Assembly: GCA_022767745.1 (NCBI GenBank)
Contig: JALENN010000005.1
Location: 124,001 to 188,000, forward strand
Direction of reading: 5' to 3'
DNA: 64,000 nt
From: Alistipes sp.
GTDB taxonomy: Bacteria; Bacteroidota; Bacteroidia; Bacteroidales; Rikenellaceae
Shown here: positions 26,391-34,405 of the stretch, in pieces
How the letters are laid out: the number at the start of each line of letters is the position of its first letter
Position numbering within the stretch: the stretch's first letter is position 1
Notes under the pieces: model-generated
What the model saw: only the letters and a program-made list of their open reading frames with translations
Database searches by the model: none
What the model was told of the DNA's origin: nothing
Translations under genes and position numbers: made by a program

Positions 26391-27227
26391 TGTTTTGTCG
26401 AAATATATGAATAGCGGCAGGTAGCGCCCGCATCCGCCGACGTACCTTGCACGGTCGTATGTCGGGGCGGGCTCACCCGAGCGTGTGAGCATCCACCGCG
26501 CGGCATATACGTCGCAACGCTCTATGTCCGAAACGTTTGTAGCGATGCGGTCACGCATCTGCCAGCGCCCCGACGAGCGGCGGTTGCCGCGTCCCGCGCG
26601 CTCGGCGCGCGCCGTGGCGTCGCTGAGACCGTATTCGGGAAAATTTAATTTATTGGGCATGCCCATGATCATAATATTATTATCTTCGTCTGCCGCCGCC
26701 GGCCCGGCCTTGCGGTCCCGGAGCCGGGCGACGAGTACTCCGAGCGAAGCGCAGCGGTGGGTGACGATGATCGTCAGCGGCGTCTGGCCGGCCGTGCCTT
26801 CGATGGCCAGGGCGTTGTGCCAGCGCGTCGTCCGCAGCGGGGCAAAGCGGTCGCCGAAGTAGAGCAGCGCGAAATCCAGCCCGTCGTCCGAGTCGTTCGT
26901 CGCGTGGACGTAGGCGTAGTCGCTGCTGCAGGCGGCGGCGATGTCGCGCACGACCTGCTCGTTCTCCACGCCGTAGAGCGCCACGACGTCGGTCGCCAGC
27001 GAGTCGATGACGCGAGCCGCGGCCGACACCTTGCGCCCGTAGCGGCTGCTGTCCCAATGCAGGCGGCCCTGCGGCGTGTAGTCGCCGTCGTCGTAGAAGG
27101 GCGAGGGGATGGTGTCGTAGAGGCAGTCTACGTCATAGAAGGCGGCGCTGAAGCCGCTGAGCTGTTGCGCCGCGCAGTGGAGGATACACATGCCGAGCAA
27201 CGCCAAGGTCAGGACGGCGGTTCTCAT
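26379..27227 (-). CDS. Secreted endonuclease/exonuclease/phosphatase-like protein, probably inactive
   Basis: The 282-residue protein has a signal peptide (MRTAVLTLALLGMCILHCAAQ) and the EEP fold pattern: FYDVDCLYDT at the position of FxNxxNLF, VVALYGVENEQVVRDI with the metal-binding Glu, then TIIVTHRCAS and NIMIMGMPNKLN. Active EEP enzymes have an Asn in the first motif and a GDFN Asp-Asn in the last. Here these read D and GMPN, so catalytic residues look lost. It follows mnmA by 7 bp on the same strand. The role is unknown; a binding or structural function is possible. Confidence 0.7.
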   Translation of the reverse strand: MRTAVLTLALLGMCILHCAAQQLSGFSAAFYDVDCLYDTIPSPFYDDGDYTPQGRLHWDSSRYGRKVSAAARVIDSLATDVVALYGVENEQVVRDIAAACSSDYAYVHATNDSDDGLDFALLYFGDRFAPLRTTRWHNALAIEGTAGQTPLTIIVTHRCASLGVLVARLRDRKAGPAAADEDNNIMIMGMPNKLNFPEYGLSDATARAERAGRGNRRSSGRWQMRDRIATNVSDIERCDVYAARWMLTRSGEPAPTYDRARYVGGCGRYLPLFIYFDKTFAR

Positions 27228-27234
27228 CGGCGGC

Positions 27235-28407
27235 TCACTTTTCGATTACGCCCGAGCCGACGAGGCGGTCGCCGTCGTACCATGCGGCGAACTGTCCCGC
27301 CGCAATGCCGCGTTGCGGCTCGGCGAAGAGTATGTAGGTGCCGTCGGCGCGGGCTACAAGTTCGGCCTGCTGCAGCGGCTGGCGGTAGCGTATGCGCACC
27401 ATGTAGGGGCGGCGTTCGCCCTCGTGCATGGCTTCGGCGGGGTCTATCCAGTGCAGGGCGGCCTGTTCGAGCCGCAGCGCACGGCGGTAGAGTCCCGGGT
27501 GGGAGTCCCCCTCGCCGACGTAGATGACGTTCTGCGCGACGTCGGTGGCGATGATGAAGAGCGACTCCTTGCGCCCGCCGATGCCGAGCCCCTTGCGCTG
27601 GCCTATCGTATAGAAGTGTGCGCCCTGGTGGGTGCCTATCTTCTTGCCGTCGCGCACGGTGTAGGCGTATGGTTTGGCCAGTTCGGCCACGTCGTCGCCG
27701 CGCTCTGCGGCATAGCCGCGCCACGACGGGAGTATCTCGTGTATGTTGCCCTGGCGGGCGGCGATCTTCTGCTGCAGGAATACGGGCAGGTCGACCTTGC
27801 CCACGAAGCATATGCCCTGCGAGTCCTTGCGCTTGGCCGTGGCCAGGTGCTGCTCGGCGGCTATGCGCCGCACCTCGCTCTTGAGCAGCCCGCCCACGGG
27901 GAAGAGGGCATACCGCAGCTGCTCCTGCGTGAGCTGGCAGAGGAAATAGCTCTGGTCCTTGCCCGGGTCGGTACCCGCCAGCAGCGAGTAGACCGTGCGG
28001 CCGTCGCGCGTGTGTTCGGCCTTGCGGCAGTAGTGTCCCGTGGCGACATAGTCGGCACCCAGCTTGAGCGCCTCCTTGAGGAAGACGTCGAACTTTATCT
28101 CGCGGTTGCACAGCACGTCGGGGTTGGGCGTGCGGCCGCGCTCGTACTCGGCGAACATGTAGTCCACCACGCGGCGGCGGTACTCCTCCGAGAGGTCGAC
28201 CGTGCGCAGGGGTATGTCGAGGCGTTTGGCCACCATCTCGGCAAAGAGGCGGTCGTCGTACCACGGGCACTCGCCCTCGAGCGTGCCGACCGTGTCGTGC
28301 CAGTTGATCATGAACAGGCCGATGACATCGTGTCCCTGCTGCTTGAGCAGGAACGCCGCCACCGAGGAGTCCACGCCTCCCGACAATCCGACTACGACTC
28401 GTGCCAT
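27235..28407 (-). CDS. mnmA: tRNA-specific 2-thiouridylase MnmA
   Basis: This 390-residue enzyme thiolates U34 of tRNA-Lys, Glu and Gln in the cytoplasm. The PP-loop is VGLSGGVDSSVAAFLL at the N-terminus. The two catalytic cysteines are in NPDVLCNREIKF and DSQGICFVGK, and the tRNA contact motif is THQGAHFYTIGQRKG. The frame is open to 28485, but MARVVVGLSGG at 28407 is the family start, and a TACCTTTG box lies at 28443-28450. The EEP-like gene follows 7 bp after the stop. Confidence 0.95.
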   Translation of the reverse strand: MARVVVGLSGGVDSSVAAFLLKQQGHDVIGLFMINWHDTVGTLEGECPWYDDRLFAEMVAKRLDIPLRTVDLSEEYRRRVVDYMFAEYERGRTPNPDVLCNREIKFDVFLKEALKLGADYVATGHYCRKAEHTRDGRTVYSLLAGTDPGKDQSYFLCQLTQEQLRYALFPVGGLLKSEVRRIAAEQHLATAKRKDSQGICFVGKVDLPVFLQQKIAARQGNIHEILPSWRGYAAERGDDVAELAKPYAYTVRDGKKIGTHQGAHFYTIGQRKGLGIGGRKESLFIIATDVAQNVIYVGEGDSHPGLYRRALRLEQAALHWIDPAEAMHEGERRPYMVRIRYRQPLQQAELVARADGTYILFAEPQRGIAAGQFAAWYDGDRLVGSGVIEK

Positions 28408-28442
28408 AACTTGCTGCGCGTTGCGTTTGGGGTAATGGGATG

Positions 28443-28450
28443 CAAAGGTA
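28443..28450 (-). promoter_or_regulatory. -7 box of mnmA
   Basis: The minus strand reads TACCTTTG, 36 bp upstream of the mnmA start at 28407. Confidence 0.55.
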
Positions 28451-28500
28451 CGAAAAACATTCCATATTCGCCCGCTTTGCCGCAAAAAGTGTGTTGTGCA

Positions 28501-28530
28501 TTGTGGATATGGATTTTATGACTACATTTG
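28501..28530 (+). promoter_or_regulatory. Promoter of phosphoribosyltransferase-like gene
   Basis: TTG at 28501-28503 and TACATTTG at 28523-28530 have a 19-bp spacer, 31 bp before the ATG. Confidence 0.6.
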
Positions 28531-28560
28531 TAGGATTTTAACCCACACATTTCCCGCCTT

Positions 28561-29553
28561 ATGCTATTGCTTCAGGATCGCAACGACGAGGTCGCCGTGT
28601 ACCGTATCGAGGACGGCCGCAACACCGGCATCAACCGCTTTATTGCCACAACCCCGCATACCCGCGCCATATGCAATGACCCCACGGTCTGCGGCGTGGA
28701 CTACACGCGACGCCTGCAGCGTGCCTGCACGTCGGTGCTCGCCCTCTACGGCGGGTTTGCCGAGGTGCCGCTCGAGTGCCGTCAGACGGTCGTGCTCAAC
28801 ATCCTGCGCGGAGGCCTAAACTTCGGCCTGCGCGACGCCCTGGCCGACGCCTACGGCTGGAATACGATGGGTACGTCGTTCATCAGCGCGCAGCGCGTGC
28901 GTGACGCCGAGGATTCGGAGGACTGGCACATCACCGAGAGCGACTACCGCAAGGTATATCTCCCCGAACGGTCGCAGATCGTCTTCGGAGACGTGGTGGC
29001 GACGGGCACGAGCCTGCACCACGCCCTGAAGCTCATCGTGCGCAGCGCCGAGGAGACGGGGGCCGAGATCACGCGCTTCGTCTTCTTCACCTACGGCGGC
29101 AGCCGCGCCGAGGAGATCCTGTCGGACATAGCGGCGCTGTGCCGCGAGCGTTTCGCCTCGTTTACGGGTGTCGATCTCTTCTATCTCGAGGGCCGCTTTA
29201 CGGTGCCCTCGCCCCAGACCCCGCTGTCGATAAAGCTTACTGGTACCGACCTTGTGCGCTACGATGCGCTGATGGCGCCGGAGTTTGTCGAGTCGCAGTA
29301 CGAAAGCCCGCTCTACCCGCTCGAGCGATGCGTTATCTACGACGCCGGCTCGCGTGCGTTCCACCCCGAGGAGTATGTGACGGATGTGGAGGAGTATTGG
29401 CGTACGGTGCTCAAGCAGGCGCAGCAGGGACGTTCGTTCCGCTCGCTTGTCGAGGAGCGTTTCCCGGGTGTGGATGCCGCGCGTTTCGGCGAGGTGGACC
29501 TGCGCGAGATAGTGCTCTCGCATCTGATGGCTCTGGGGAAAATCCTCGGATGA
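28561..29553 (+). CDS. Phosphoribosyltransferase-fold protein with large C-terminal extension
   Basis: The 330-residue protein contains a type I PRTase PRPP-binding motif, QIVFGDVVATGTSLHHAL, at about residues 138-155, and the upstream NILRGGLNFGLRDAL, matching the other loops of the fold. PRTases such as uracil or orotate PRTase have about 200 residues; about 130 residues here follow the core with no recognised domain. It lies upstream of a CodB-type permease in the same orientation, which suggests nucleobase salvage, but the base is not identifiable. A purely regulatory PRTase is the alternative. Confidence 0.75.
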   Translation: MLLLQDRNDEVAVYRIEDGRNTGINRFIATTPHTRAICNDPTVCGVDYTRRLQRACTSVLALYGGFAEVPLECRQTVVLNILRGGLNFGLRDALADAYGWNTMGTSFISAQRVRDAEDSEDWHITESDYRKVYLPERSQIVFGDVVATGTSLHHALKLIVRSAEETGAEITRFVFFTYGGSRAEEILSDIAALCRERFASFTGVDLFYLEGRFTVPSPQTPLSIKLTGTDLVRYDALMAPEFVESQYESPLYPLERCVIYDAGSRAFHPEEYVTDVEEYWRTVLKQAQQGRSFRSLVEERFPGVDAARFGEVDLREIVLSHLMALGKILG

Positions 29554-29719
29554 TATATGTGCCGGCCTTGTTGCGCGGCGCACGGGTGCGTCTGCGCGGC
29601 GGGGTGTGGCGTGCCGTGACTGGTACGCGGCGGGCAGTGCGGAATGCCGCCAGCCGGAGGGGCGGTGTGCAGCCCGAAAAATACAGATCCTTTTAATCTT
29701 AAATTCAAAATACCGATAA

Positions 29720-30958
29720 ATGGAGAATACCGTACAGAACGCTTCACGCGATTATGAGTTTACGGCCGTGCAGGACGACGGTCGCCGCGGCATGTGGTCG
29801 ATGCTTATCATTATGCTCGGCTTTTCGTTTTTCTCGGCGAGCATGTGGGCCGGTGGCACGATCGGCTCGGCACTGACCTCGCCCGCCTTCATCGCCGCCG
29901 TGCTGCTGGGCAACCTGCTGCTTTCGTGTTATACGGGCCTGCTGGCGTACATCGCCGGCAAGACCCATCTGTCGACCCACCTGCTGGCGCACTACTCGTT
30001 CGGCCGCAGGGGTTCGTACCTGCCGTCGCTGCTGCTCGCGGTGACGCAGACGGGATGGTTCGGTGTGGGTGTGGCGATGTTCGCCGTCCCCGTCTCGAAG
30101 CTCTTCCCCGAGGTGCCGCTGTGGATGCTGGTGTGGGGCGCCGGCCTGCTTATGACCTCGACGGCCTATTTCGGCATACGCGCCCTGGCGTGGCTCAGCG
30201 CCGTGGCCGTGCCCGCGATCATAATTCTCGGCTGCATGTCGATGCAGATGGCCATTAACGACTTCGGAGGTTGGGGCGCCTGGCTCGACGTCGTGCCTCA
30301 GGGCGAGACGATGTCGCTGGTTGCGGCGATGGGACTCGTCGTGGCAAGTTTCATATCGGGCGGTACGCTCACGCCCGACTTCGTGCGTTTCTCGCGTGAT
30401 GCCAAAATTTCGGTCACGAGTACCGTCGTTGCATTCTTCATAGGCAACAGCCTCATGTTCCTGTTCGGTGCCGTGGGCGCCGCGCTCTATCAGCTGAACG
30501 ACATTTCGGAGGTGCTGTTCCGTCAGGGACTGATCGTCTTCGGTATCATCGTGTTGGGCCTTAACATCTGGACCACCAACGACAATGCCATCTACGCCTC
30601 GGGTCTCGGCCTTTCGAACGTTTTCAAGCTGCCGAAGCGTTACATGGTGCTGGTGATAGGTATCGTGGGTACGGCCTCGGCGACGTTCCTCTACAACAAC
30701 TTCGTCGACTGGCTCAATGTCCTGAATGCCATGCTGCCCTCGATCGGCGCGGTGATCATAGCCGATTACTTCATCAACCGTGCACACTACAGCGATGCGT
30801 CGTATCGCTTTGCGCGTGTTAACATGGGCGCTGTAGTGGCGTGGTTCGTGGGTGTCGTCTGCGCGTTGATGCTGCCGGGTATAGCCTGCGTGAACAGTGT
30901 CGTTGCCTCGATCGTGGTATATGCCGTTTGGTGCCGTGTGGCCGCCCGCAACAGGTAG
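29720..30958 (+). CDS. codB: CodB-type cytosine/purine permease (NCS1 family)
   Basis: The 412-residue protein has about twelve transmembrane helices and fits the NCS1 nucleobase:cation symporter family. Landmarks include SFFSASMWAGGTIGSAL in helix 1, QTGWFGVGVAMFAVP, and GLNIWTTNDNAIYASGLGLSN in helix 8. It should import cytosine or a related base across the inner membrane; the substrate is inferred from overall resemblance to CodB. No cytosine deaminase gene is next to it. It follows the PRTase-like gene by 166 bp and ends at a strong terminator. Confidence 0.85.
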   Translation: MENTVQNASRDYEFTAVQDDGRRGMWSMLIIMLGFSFFSASMWAGGTIGSALTSPAFIAAVLLGNLLLSCYTGLLAYIAGKTHLSTHLLAHYSFGRRGSYLPSLLLAVTQTGWFGVGVAMFAVPVSKLFPEVPLWMLVWGAGLLMTSTAYFGIRALAWLSAVAVPAIIILGCMSMQMAINDFGGWGAWLDVVPQGETMSLVAAMGLVVASFISGGTLTPDFVRFSRDAKISVTSTVVAFFIGNSLMFLFGAVGAALYQLNDISEVLFRQGLIVFGIIVLGLNIWTTNDNAIYASGLGLSNVFKLPKRYMVLVIGIVGTASATFLYNNFVDWLNVLNAMLPSIGAVIIADYFINRAHYSDASYRFARVNMGAVVAWFVGVVCALMLPGIACVNSVVASIVVYAVWCRVAARNR

Positions 30959-30978
30959 GGTGCAATATAAGGTAAAAG

Positions 30979-31016
30979 GAACTGCGCGGGCGTTGACCCT
31001 GCGCAGTTCTTTTTTT
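30979..31016 (+). terminator. codB terminator
   Basis: GAACTGCGC (30979-30987) pairs with GCGCAGTTC (31001-31009), followed by seven T residues. Confidence 0.85.
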
Positions 31017-31032
31017 GTGGCCTAGTTAGGGG

Positions 31033-32409
31033 CTATACGCGTGTGTAAGTGACGGAGATAGCTGTCAGCGGAAATTTTGTCGAGTTTTTGATTGACTTGT
31101 GATATATATGTATGCGGTACTCGCTGGGGGTATTGGTGGTAAGGGAGAAGCTGTGCTCTGTTGTAGAGTAGGTGAGTCTTGGCCCGGCAAGGCATGTGCC
31201 TATAGCGTTCGTTATGGAGATAGAATATTCTCGAGTTAGGCACGAGTCGTCTACCGTTACATCTACCTGTGTCGGGGCGTATCCCTCGATTACGGGCAGT
31301 ACTATATCGGCCGGCTCGTTCTTTGTGATGCCTTCCATCGCGAGGTAGCCGCTGCCGTTGCGCGGGTAGAAGTAGTATTGGCCTGAAGACAAGATGCGGA
31401 ATGTATGGCCGGCAAAGGTGTACCTAGTTTCGTCAGACGAGGGGTTTTGGGCGGTGGGGAATCCGTCGGGGTAGGTGGCGGCGACGGTGAAGTCGATGTC
31501 GAGCGAGATCTCTTTAGCATCCTCGGTTGCGGCCGACAGCTCGATTTGTGATGCCATTACGGTACCGGCGGGGAAGTTTCTGTCGGTATTGAACGGTTTG
31601 ACAATGTGATATACGGTTCCGTCGGTTGTTGTGACCTCGATGTCGAGGTTGCTGCCGCCATTTATTGTAAAGGGCGTGGCTGCCATCCAGCACGAGAACT
31701 CGCCGTCGGCGGGAATCTGCCCCGACGACTGTACGGTTAGGGTGATGGCGTTTGACGCCTTGTCGGTGTCGGGGGTGACGCTACCGTCGGCAAGGTCGAT
31801 GGCGTGAGGTGCGGCGAGTATGGTCCCCTCGGGGGCGGTTACCGTGACAGTCTCAATGCCGGAGATCGGGGCTCCTGTAGCATTGTGCAGGCGCAGTTGT
31901 ATGACGGTGGCCGTGTGGCGCATCAGCAACGATGCGGCGTCGGCGGTTACGTTCTTCGCGCATCCCGTCAGCGGGTCGAGCAGTGCGATGTGCGAGGCCG
32001 AGCTGCCTTGTTGGGTCTGTGTTGCCGATCCGATGTCGAAGCGGGCGTTGTCGGGAGCGATGCCGGTCTTGTCGGCATTGTATGGGTATACGGCGTAGAA
32101 ATCGTACTTGGCGGCAGGGTCGAGAGATATGTTTTCATTGGTGAAGGTTCCCTTCGTCGGATCGACGACTGTGAAGCGGCAGGCCTGCGTCGCAATGTCG
32201 CCGCCGGCGATGATGACGTTCATGGCGTCGCCTTCGGTCCAGGACGAAACCGTGCCGTCGAAGTCGGTGCGGGTGGTTGTGGCGTGGATGGCGCGAATCG
32301 TGGTGCTACCGTCGGGAGAGTCAGGCGCGGGTATGTCGTTGGCGTTGTCGGTGCATGCAGTGGCCAGTACGGCTGCGGCTGCTATTGCGAGGGTGTGGAG
32401 TTGTCTCAT
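31033..32409 (-). CDS. Fimbrillin family lipoprotein (Mfa-like)
   Basis: The 458-residue protein has a lipoprotein signal (MRQLHTLAIAAAAVLATAC, Cys19). It continues with the fimbrillin_A/Mfa_like_1 pattern: an RTDFDGTVSSWTEGDAMNV region, KYDFYAVYPYN, and a second all-beta domain. Such proteins form or cap type V pili through donor-strand exchange at the cell surface, or act as surface adhesins. No usher, major/minor pilin set or FimB-type anchor is nearby, so it may be a solitary adhesin. The frame is open to 32514, but the ATG at 32409 opens the lipoprotein signal. A 38-codon peptide gene ends 19 bp upstream. Confidence 0.85.
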   Translation of the reverse strand: MRQLHTLAIAAAAVLATACTDNANDIPAPDSPDGSTTIRAIHATTTRTDFDGTVSSWTEGDAMNVIIAGGDIATQACRFTVVDPTKGTFTNENISLDPAAKYDFYAVYPYNADKTGIAPDNARFDIGSATQTQQGSSASHIALLDPLTGCAKNVTADAASLLMRHTATVIQLRLHNATGAPISGIETVTVTAPEGTILAAPHAIDLADGSVTPDTDKASNAITLTVQSSGQIPADGEFSCWMAATPFTINGGSNLDIEVTTTDGTVYHIVKPFNTDRNFPAGTVMASQIELSAATEDAKEISLDIDFTVAATYPDGFPTAQNPSSDETRYTFAGHTFRILSSGQYYFYPRNGSGYLAMEGITKNEPADIVLPVIEGYAPTQVDVTVDDSCLTREYSISITNAIGTCLAGPRLTYSTTEHSFSLTTNTPSEYRIHIYHKSIKNSTKFPLTAISVTYTRV

Positions 32410-32428
32410 GATGTCGTGATGTGGCGGT

Positions 32429-32545
32429 TTAGAACTCCTGTTTGTCCCAATCTTCGATGCCGTGTTGTGTGGAGATGGCGAAGCCTCGCTCAACGGCGAT
32501 GTCGGTTGCCGCAATCGTGGGCGGCGTGTAGCGGTCTGTGTTCAT
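32429..32545 (-). CDS. Short peptide gene upstream of fimbrillin (38 aa)
   Basis: A 38-codon ORF runs from ATG at 32545 to TAA at 32429, ending 19 bp before the fimbrillin start on the same strand. The peptide begins MNTDRYTPPTIAATDIAV and continues ERGFAISTQHGIEDWDKQEF. It is hydrophilic, has no signal peptide, and its VERGF...S...ED(W) pattern resembles short peptides I recall upstream of fimbrillin-like genes in Bacteroidales; that recollection is not verified here. The composition is not that of random translation of GC-rich DNA. The function is unknown. Confidence 0.6.
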   Translation of the reverse strand: MNTDRYTPPTIAATDIAVERGFAISTQHGIEDWDKQEF

Positions 32546-32962
32546 GTCTTGTTATGTTTGAGGGTTAATGAAATCGGTTGCAAAGGGTGCGTAAATCGTC
32601 CAATATTATATTGAATTGGCGCGATTTTGCGGCTGCCGTTGCGTTGCGGCAGCCGTCTGCCCTGTTTCCCTCATTCAATATACCTATTTTGGTTTAGCCG
32701 TCCAATTTTCGGATTTTGTTTTTGTGCCGTTTGGGAATATTTGTGCCTTTTGATGAAAAATTCGGGTTGTTTTATCTTCTTGTCGGGCTGTTTGGATATG
32801 TAAAAAAGCAATTCAATTTAATATTGAAACTATTGTGTATTAAATTGAAAAAGGCGGAGTGGGTGGGGCGACGGTGTTCATATTGGCTGTTGTGCGTGGA
32901 GGGCGGAATATTGTCGGAGCAGGGTGCGCAGATGTGCGGGCAGAGGCCAAAGTGCAGTTTGT
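32546..32962. other. AT-rich gene-free region with inverted repeats
   Basis: No supported gene. It holds a hairpin CGGCTGCCG-N8-CGGCAGCCG (32630-32655) and an AT-rich inverted repeat TTCAATTTAATA-N14-TATTAAATTGAA (32812-32849). Its base composition is clearly more AT-rich than the flanking genes. Confidence 0.6.
32812..32849. repeat. Perfect 12-bp inverted repeat, 14-bp loop
   Basis: TTCAATTTAATA (32812-32823) and TATTAAATTGAA (32838-32849) are exact reverse complements. No T run follows, so it is not an obvious terminator; it may be an operator or a cruciform. Confidence 0.6.
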
Positions 32963-32994
32963 TTTGGAGAAAAGAAATAAAAGGTTTATTTTTG
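32963..32994 (+). promoter_or_regulatory. tRNA-Arg promoter
   Basis: TTTG at 32963-32966, a 20-bp spacer, then TATTTTTG at 32987-32994, 35 bp before the tRNA. Confidence 0.75.
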
Positions 32995-33028
32995 CAACGG
33001 CCTTTGCGGATGATATGCCGCAGGTGAT

Positions 33029-33102
33029 GGTCCCGTAGCTCAGTTGGATAGAGCAACAGCCTTCTAAGCTGTGGGTCGTGGGTTCGAATCCCGCCGGGAT
33101 CA
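33029..33102 (+). tRNA. tRNA-Arg (anticodon TCT)
   Basis: This 74-nt cloverleaf has acceptor GGTCCCG/CGGGATC, D stem GCTC/GAGC, anticodon stem ACAGC/GCTGT with loop CTTCTAA (anticodon TCT, Arg) and T arm GTGGG-TTCGAAT-CCCGC. CCA is not encoded. A consensus promoter and an immediate terminator flank it. Confidence 0.95.
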
Positions 33103-33108
33103 CGCTGT

Positions 33109-33151
33109 CAGCCCGCAATTTACAATGTTGTAAATTGCGGGCTGTTTTTTT
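33109..33151 (+). terminator. tRNA-Arg terminator
   Basis: CAGCCCGCAATTTACAA pairs with its complement ending GCGGGCTG, followed by seven T residues. Confidence 0.85.
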
Positions 33152-33259
33152 GTGCACACAATTCGTACACGACTGGGCGGTCCTTTTATATATAATAGCT
33201 GCCACTCTTAATTTAAGCCTTTGTCTCCGCCTGTGGCGCTGTCGGCAGGCGAAGGATAA

Positions 33260-34234
33260 TTAAAGGCGGCTGCGAGGGTCGTTGCTCTTCTGTATATCTT
33301 CTATGTTGACCAGTTTATTTGCAATGGCGTAGATTATCAATCCGGCGGTAGAGTGTATCTGCAGTTTGTTGGATATGTTGCGCCGATGGGTCGTGACGGT
33401 ATGTACCGAAAGGAACAGGTAGTCGGCTATTTGTCTGTTGTTCATGCCTTTGGTCACGCATACGATGATGTCCTTCTCTCTGTCGCTAAGAGCACCCGGT
33501 TTGTCATTGTCGGGCGATTCCCTGCACGGTTCGTCAGTATATGCAACGGAGTCGCTTTGTCTTATCTTCTGTTCTACGAGTTTTACCGCAGGTACGAATA
33601 ATCGGTCCTCAATCAGGCAATGCGAGGTGAGATCCTGCTCGCATAGAATAATGTCTAACAATACCGAATTGAGCAGATAATTGTTCCGTTCGGGATAATA
33701 GCGGATTATAATGTCCTTTAGCTCCTTGAGCTTGTTGCCTATGGGTGAGTGCTTGCCGGCAAATTCGTCGATTGAGTATTTGCGGTTCAAAAGGCCCTGG
33801 GAGAGTTGTTCTACATAGGAAAACACCACCTTGTTTTCATACTGCATGTGCTTTCTCACTTCGGTTACGTATTCGTCGTAAAAGTGCACGATGAGTACTG
33901 CGATATCGCTGTCTGCAGAGCAATCTATGGCTTCGATCAGTTTGCGGCGTATGTTGGGCAGGTTGAAATCGAGGAAGTATTCGTGGGCTTGTTTGAGGTA
34001 TCCTATCAGCGAGGCCAGCGACAGTGAATGATAGCTGTAATCTCTGTCGGATACGAAGTTCGCCACTTCGAGGAATGTCCGTTCGTCGACGTCATGTGAG
34101 CGGCATATTTCGCGCACCGATCTGTCGCCCACCCCTAGCGATATTCCGAACCGCCCCATGACAAGTATCAGGGCGCTGTTGTCGTTGACCAGGTCACGCA
34201 TCCGGTCCGTGGGCTTGTAACCGTTTGATTCCAT
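33260..34234 (-). CDS. Hemerythrin-like / LuxR-type transcriptional regulator
   Basis: The 324-residue protein has three parts. Residues 6-55 (YKPTDRMRDLV ... MGRFGISLGVGDRSVREIC) resemble the DUF542/ScdA_N head of RIC iron-centre repair proteins. Residues 60-225 are helical with hemerythrin-spaced candidates His84, His117, Glu121, His129, Glu133, His205 and Glu209, which could hold a di-iron site (inference). Residues 248-312 are a LuxR/GerE helix-turn-helix (LSDREKDIIVCVTKGMNNRQ). The TTG at 34261 lies in the promoter box, so the ATG at 34234 is the start. It is divergent from the heme operon and may regulate it in response to oxygen, NO or iron. Confidence 0.8.
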   Translation of the reverse strand: MESNGYKPTDRMRDLVNDNSALILVMGRFGISLGVGDRSVREICRSHDVDERTFLEVANFVSDRDYSYHSLSLASLIGYLKQAHEYFLDFNLPNIRRKLIEAIDCSADSDIAVLIVHFYDEYVTEVRKHMQYENKVVFSYVEQLSQGLLNRKYSIDEFAGKHSPIGNKLKELKDIIIRYYPERNNYLLNSVLLDIILCEQDLTSHCLIEDRLFVPAVKLVEQKIRQSDSVAYTDEPCRESPDNDKPGALSDREKDIIVCVTKGMNNRQIADYLFLSVHTVTTHRRNISNKLQIHSTAGLIIYAIANKLVNIEDIQKSNDPRSRL

Positions 34235-34258
34235 TGATGTAATATTTGAATGCGGGAG

Positions 34259-34289
34259 CAAAATTACAAGCCGGTACGAAAAACGTCAA
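34259..34289 (-). promoter_or_regulatory. Promoter of hemerythrin-LuxR regulator
   Basis: On the minus strand TTG (34289-34287), a 20-bp spacer, then TAATTTTG (34266-34259). A small palindrome TACTT-AA-AAGTA (34290-34301) abuts the -33 side. Confidence 0.6.
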
Positions 34290-34328
34290 TACTTAAAAGT
34301 AGTTAAAAAGGGCTCTGCGACATCCCAA

Positions 34329-34377
34329 AATACCAAAGTTGCGGTATTGTCCGGCCGAAGGTGCGGGGGTGATTTTG
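34329..34377 (+). promoter_or_regulatory. Heme operon promoter with candidate operator
   Basis: ATTG (34346-34349), a 20-bp spacer, then TGATTTTG (34370-34377) is a near-consensus promoter with one -7 mismatch. The inverted repeat AATACC-N8-GGTATT (34329-34348) overlaps the -33 element, a typical repressor or activator position. The implied start of transcription (about 34384) rules out the ATG at 34382. Confidence 0.5.
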
Positions 34378-34405
34378 CGGCATGAAATACAACAAAAGAA
34401 TCACT

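Noticed and set aside
32716..33027. Plus-strand ORF of 103 codons ahead of tRNA-Arg.
   Set aside because: It overlaps the tRNA promoter and the AT-rich inverted repeat, and its Cys/Trp/Phe-rich composition with no ribosome site looks random.
33029..33160. tRNA-Arg 3' end as an integration site for a mobile element.
   Set aside because: No integrase, no direct repeat of the tRNA 3' end and no foreign gene block were found within the window; the following genes are a regulator and heme operon.
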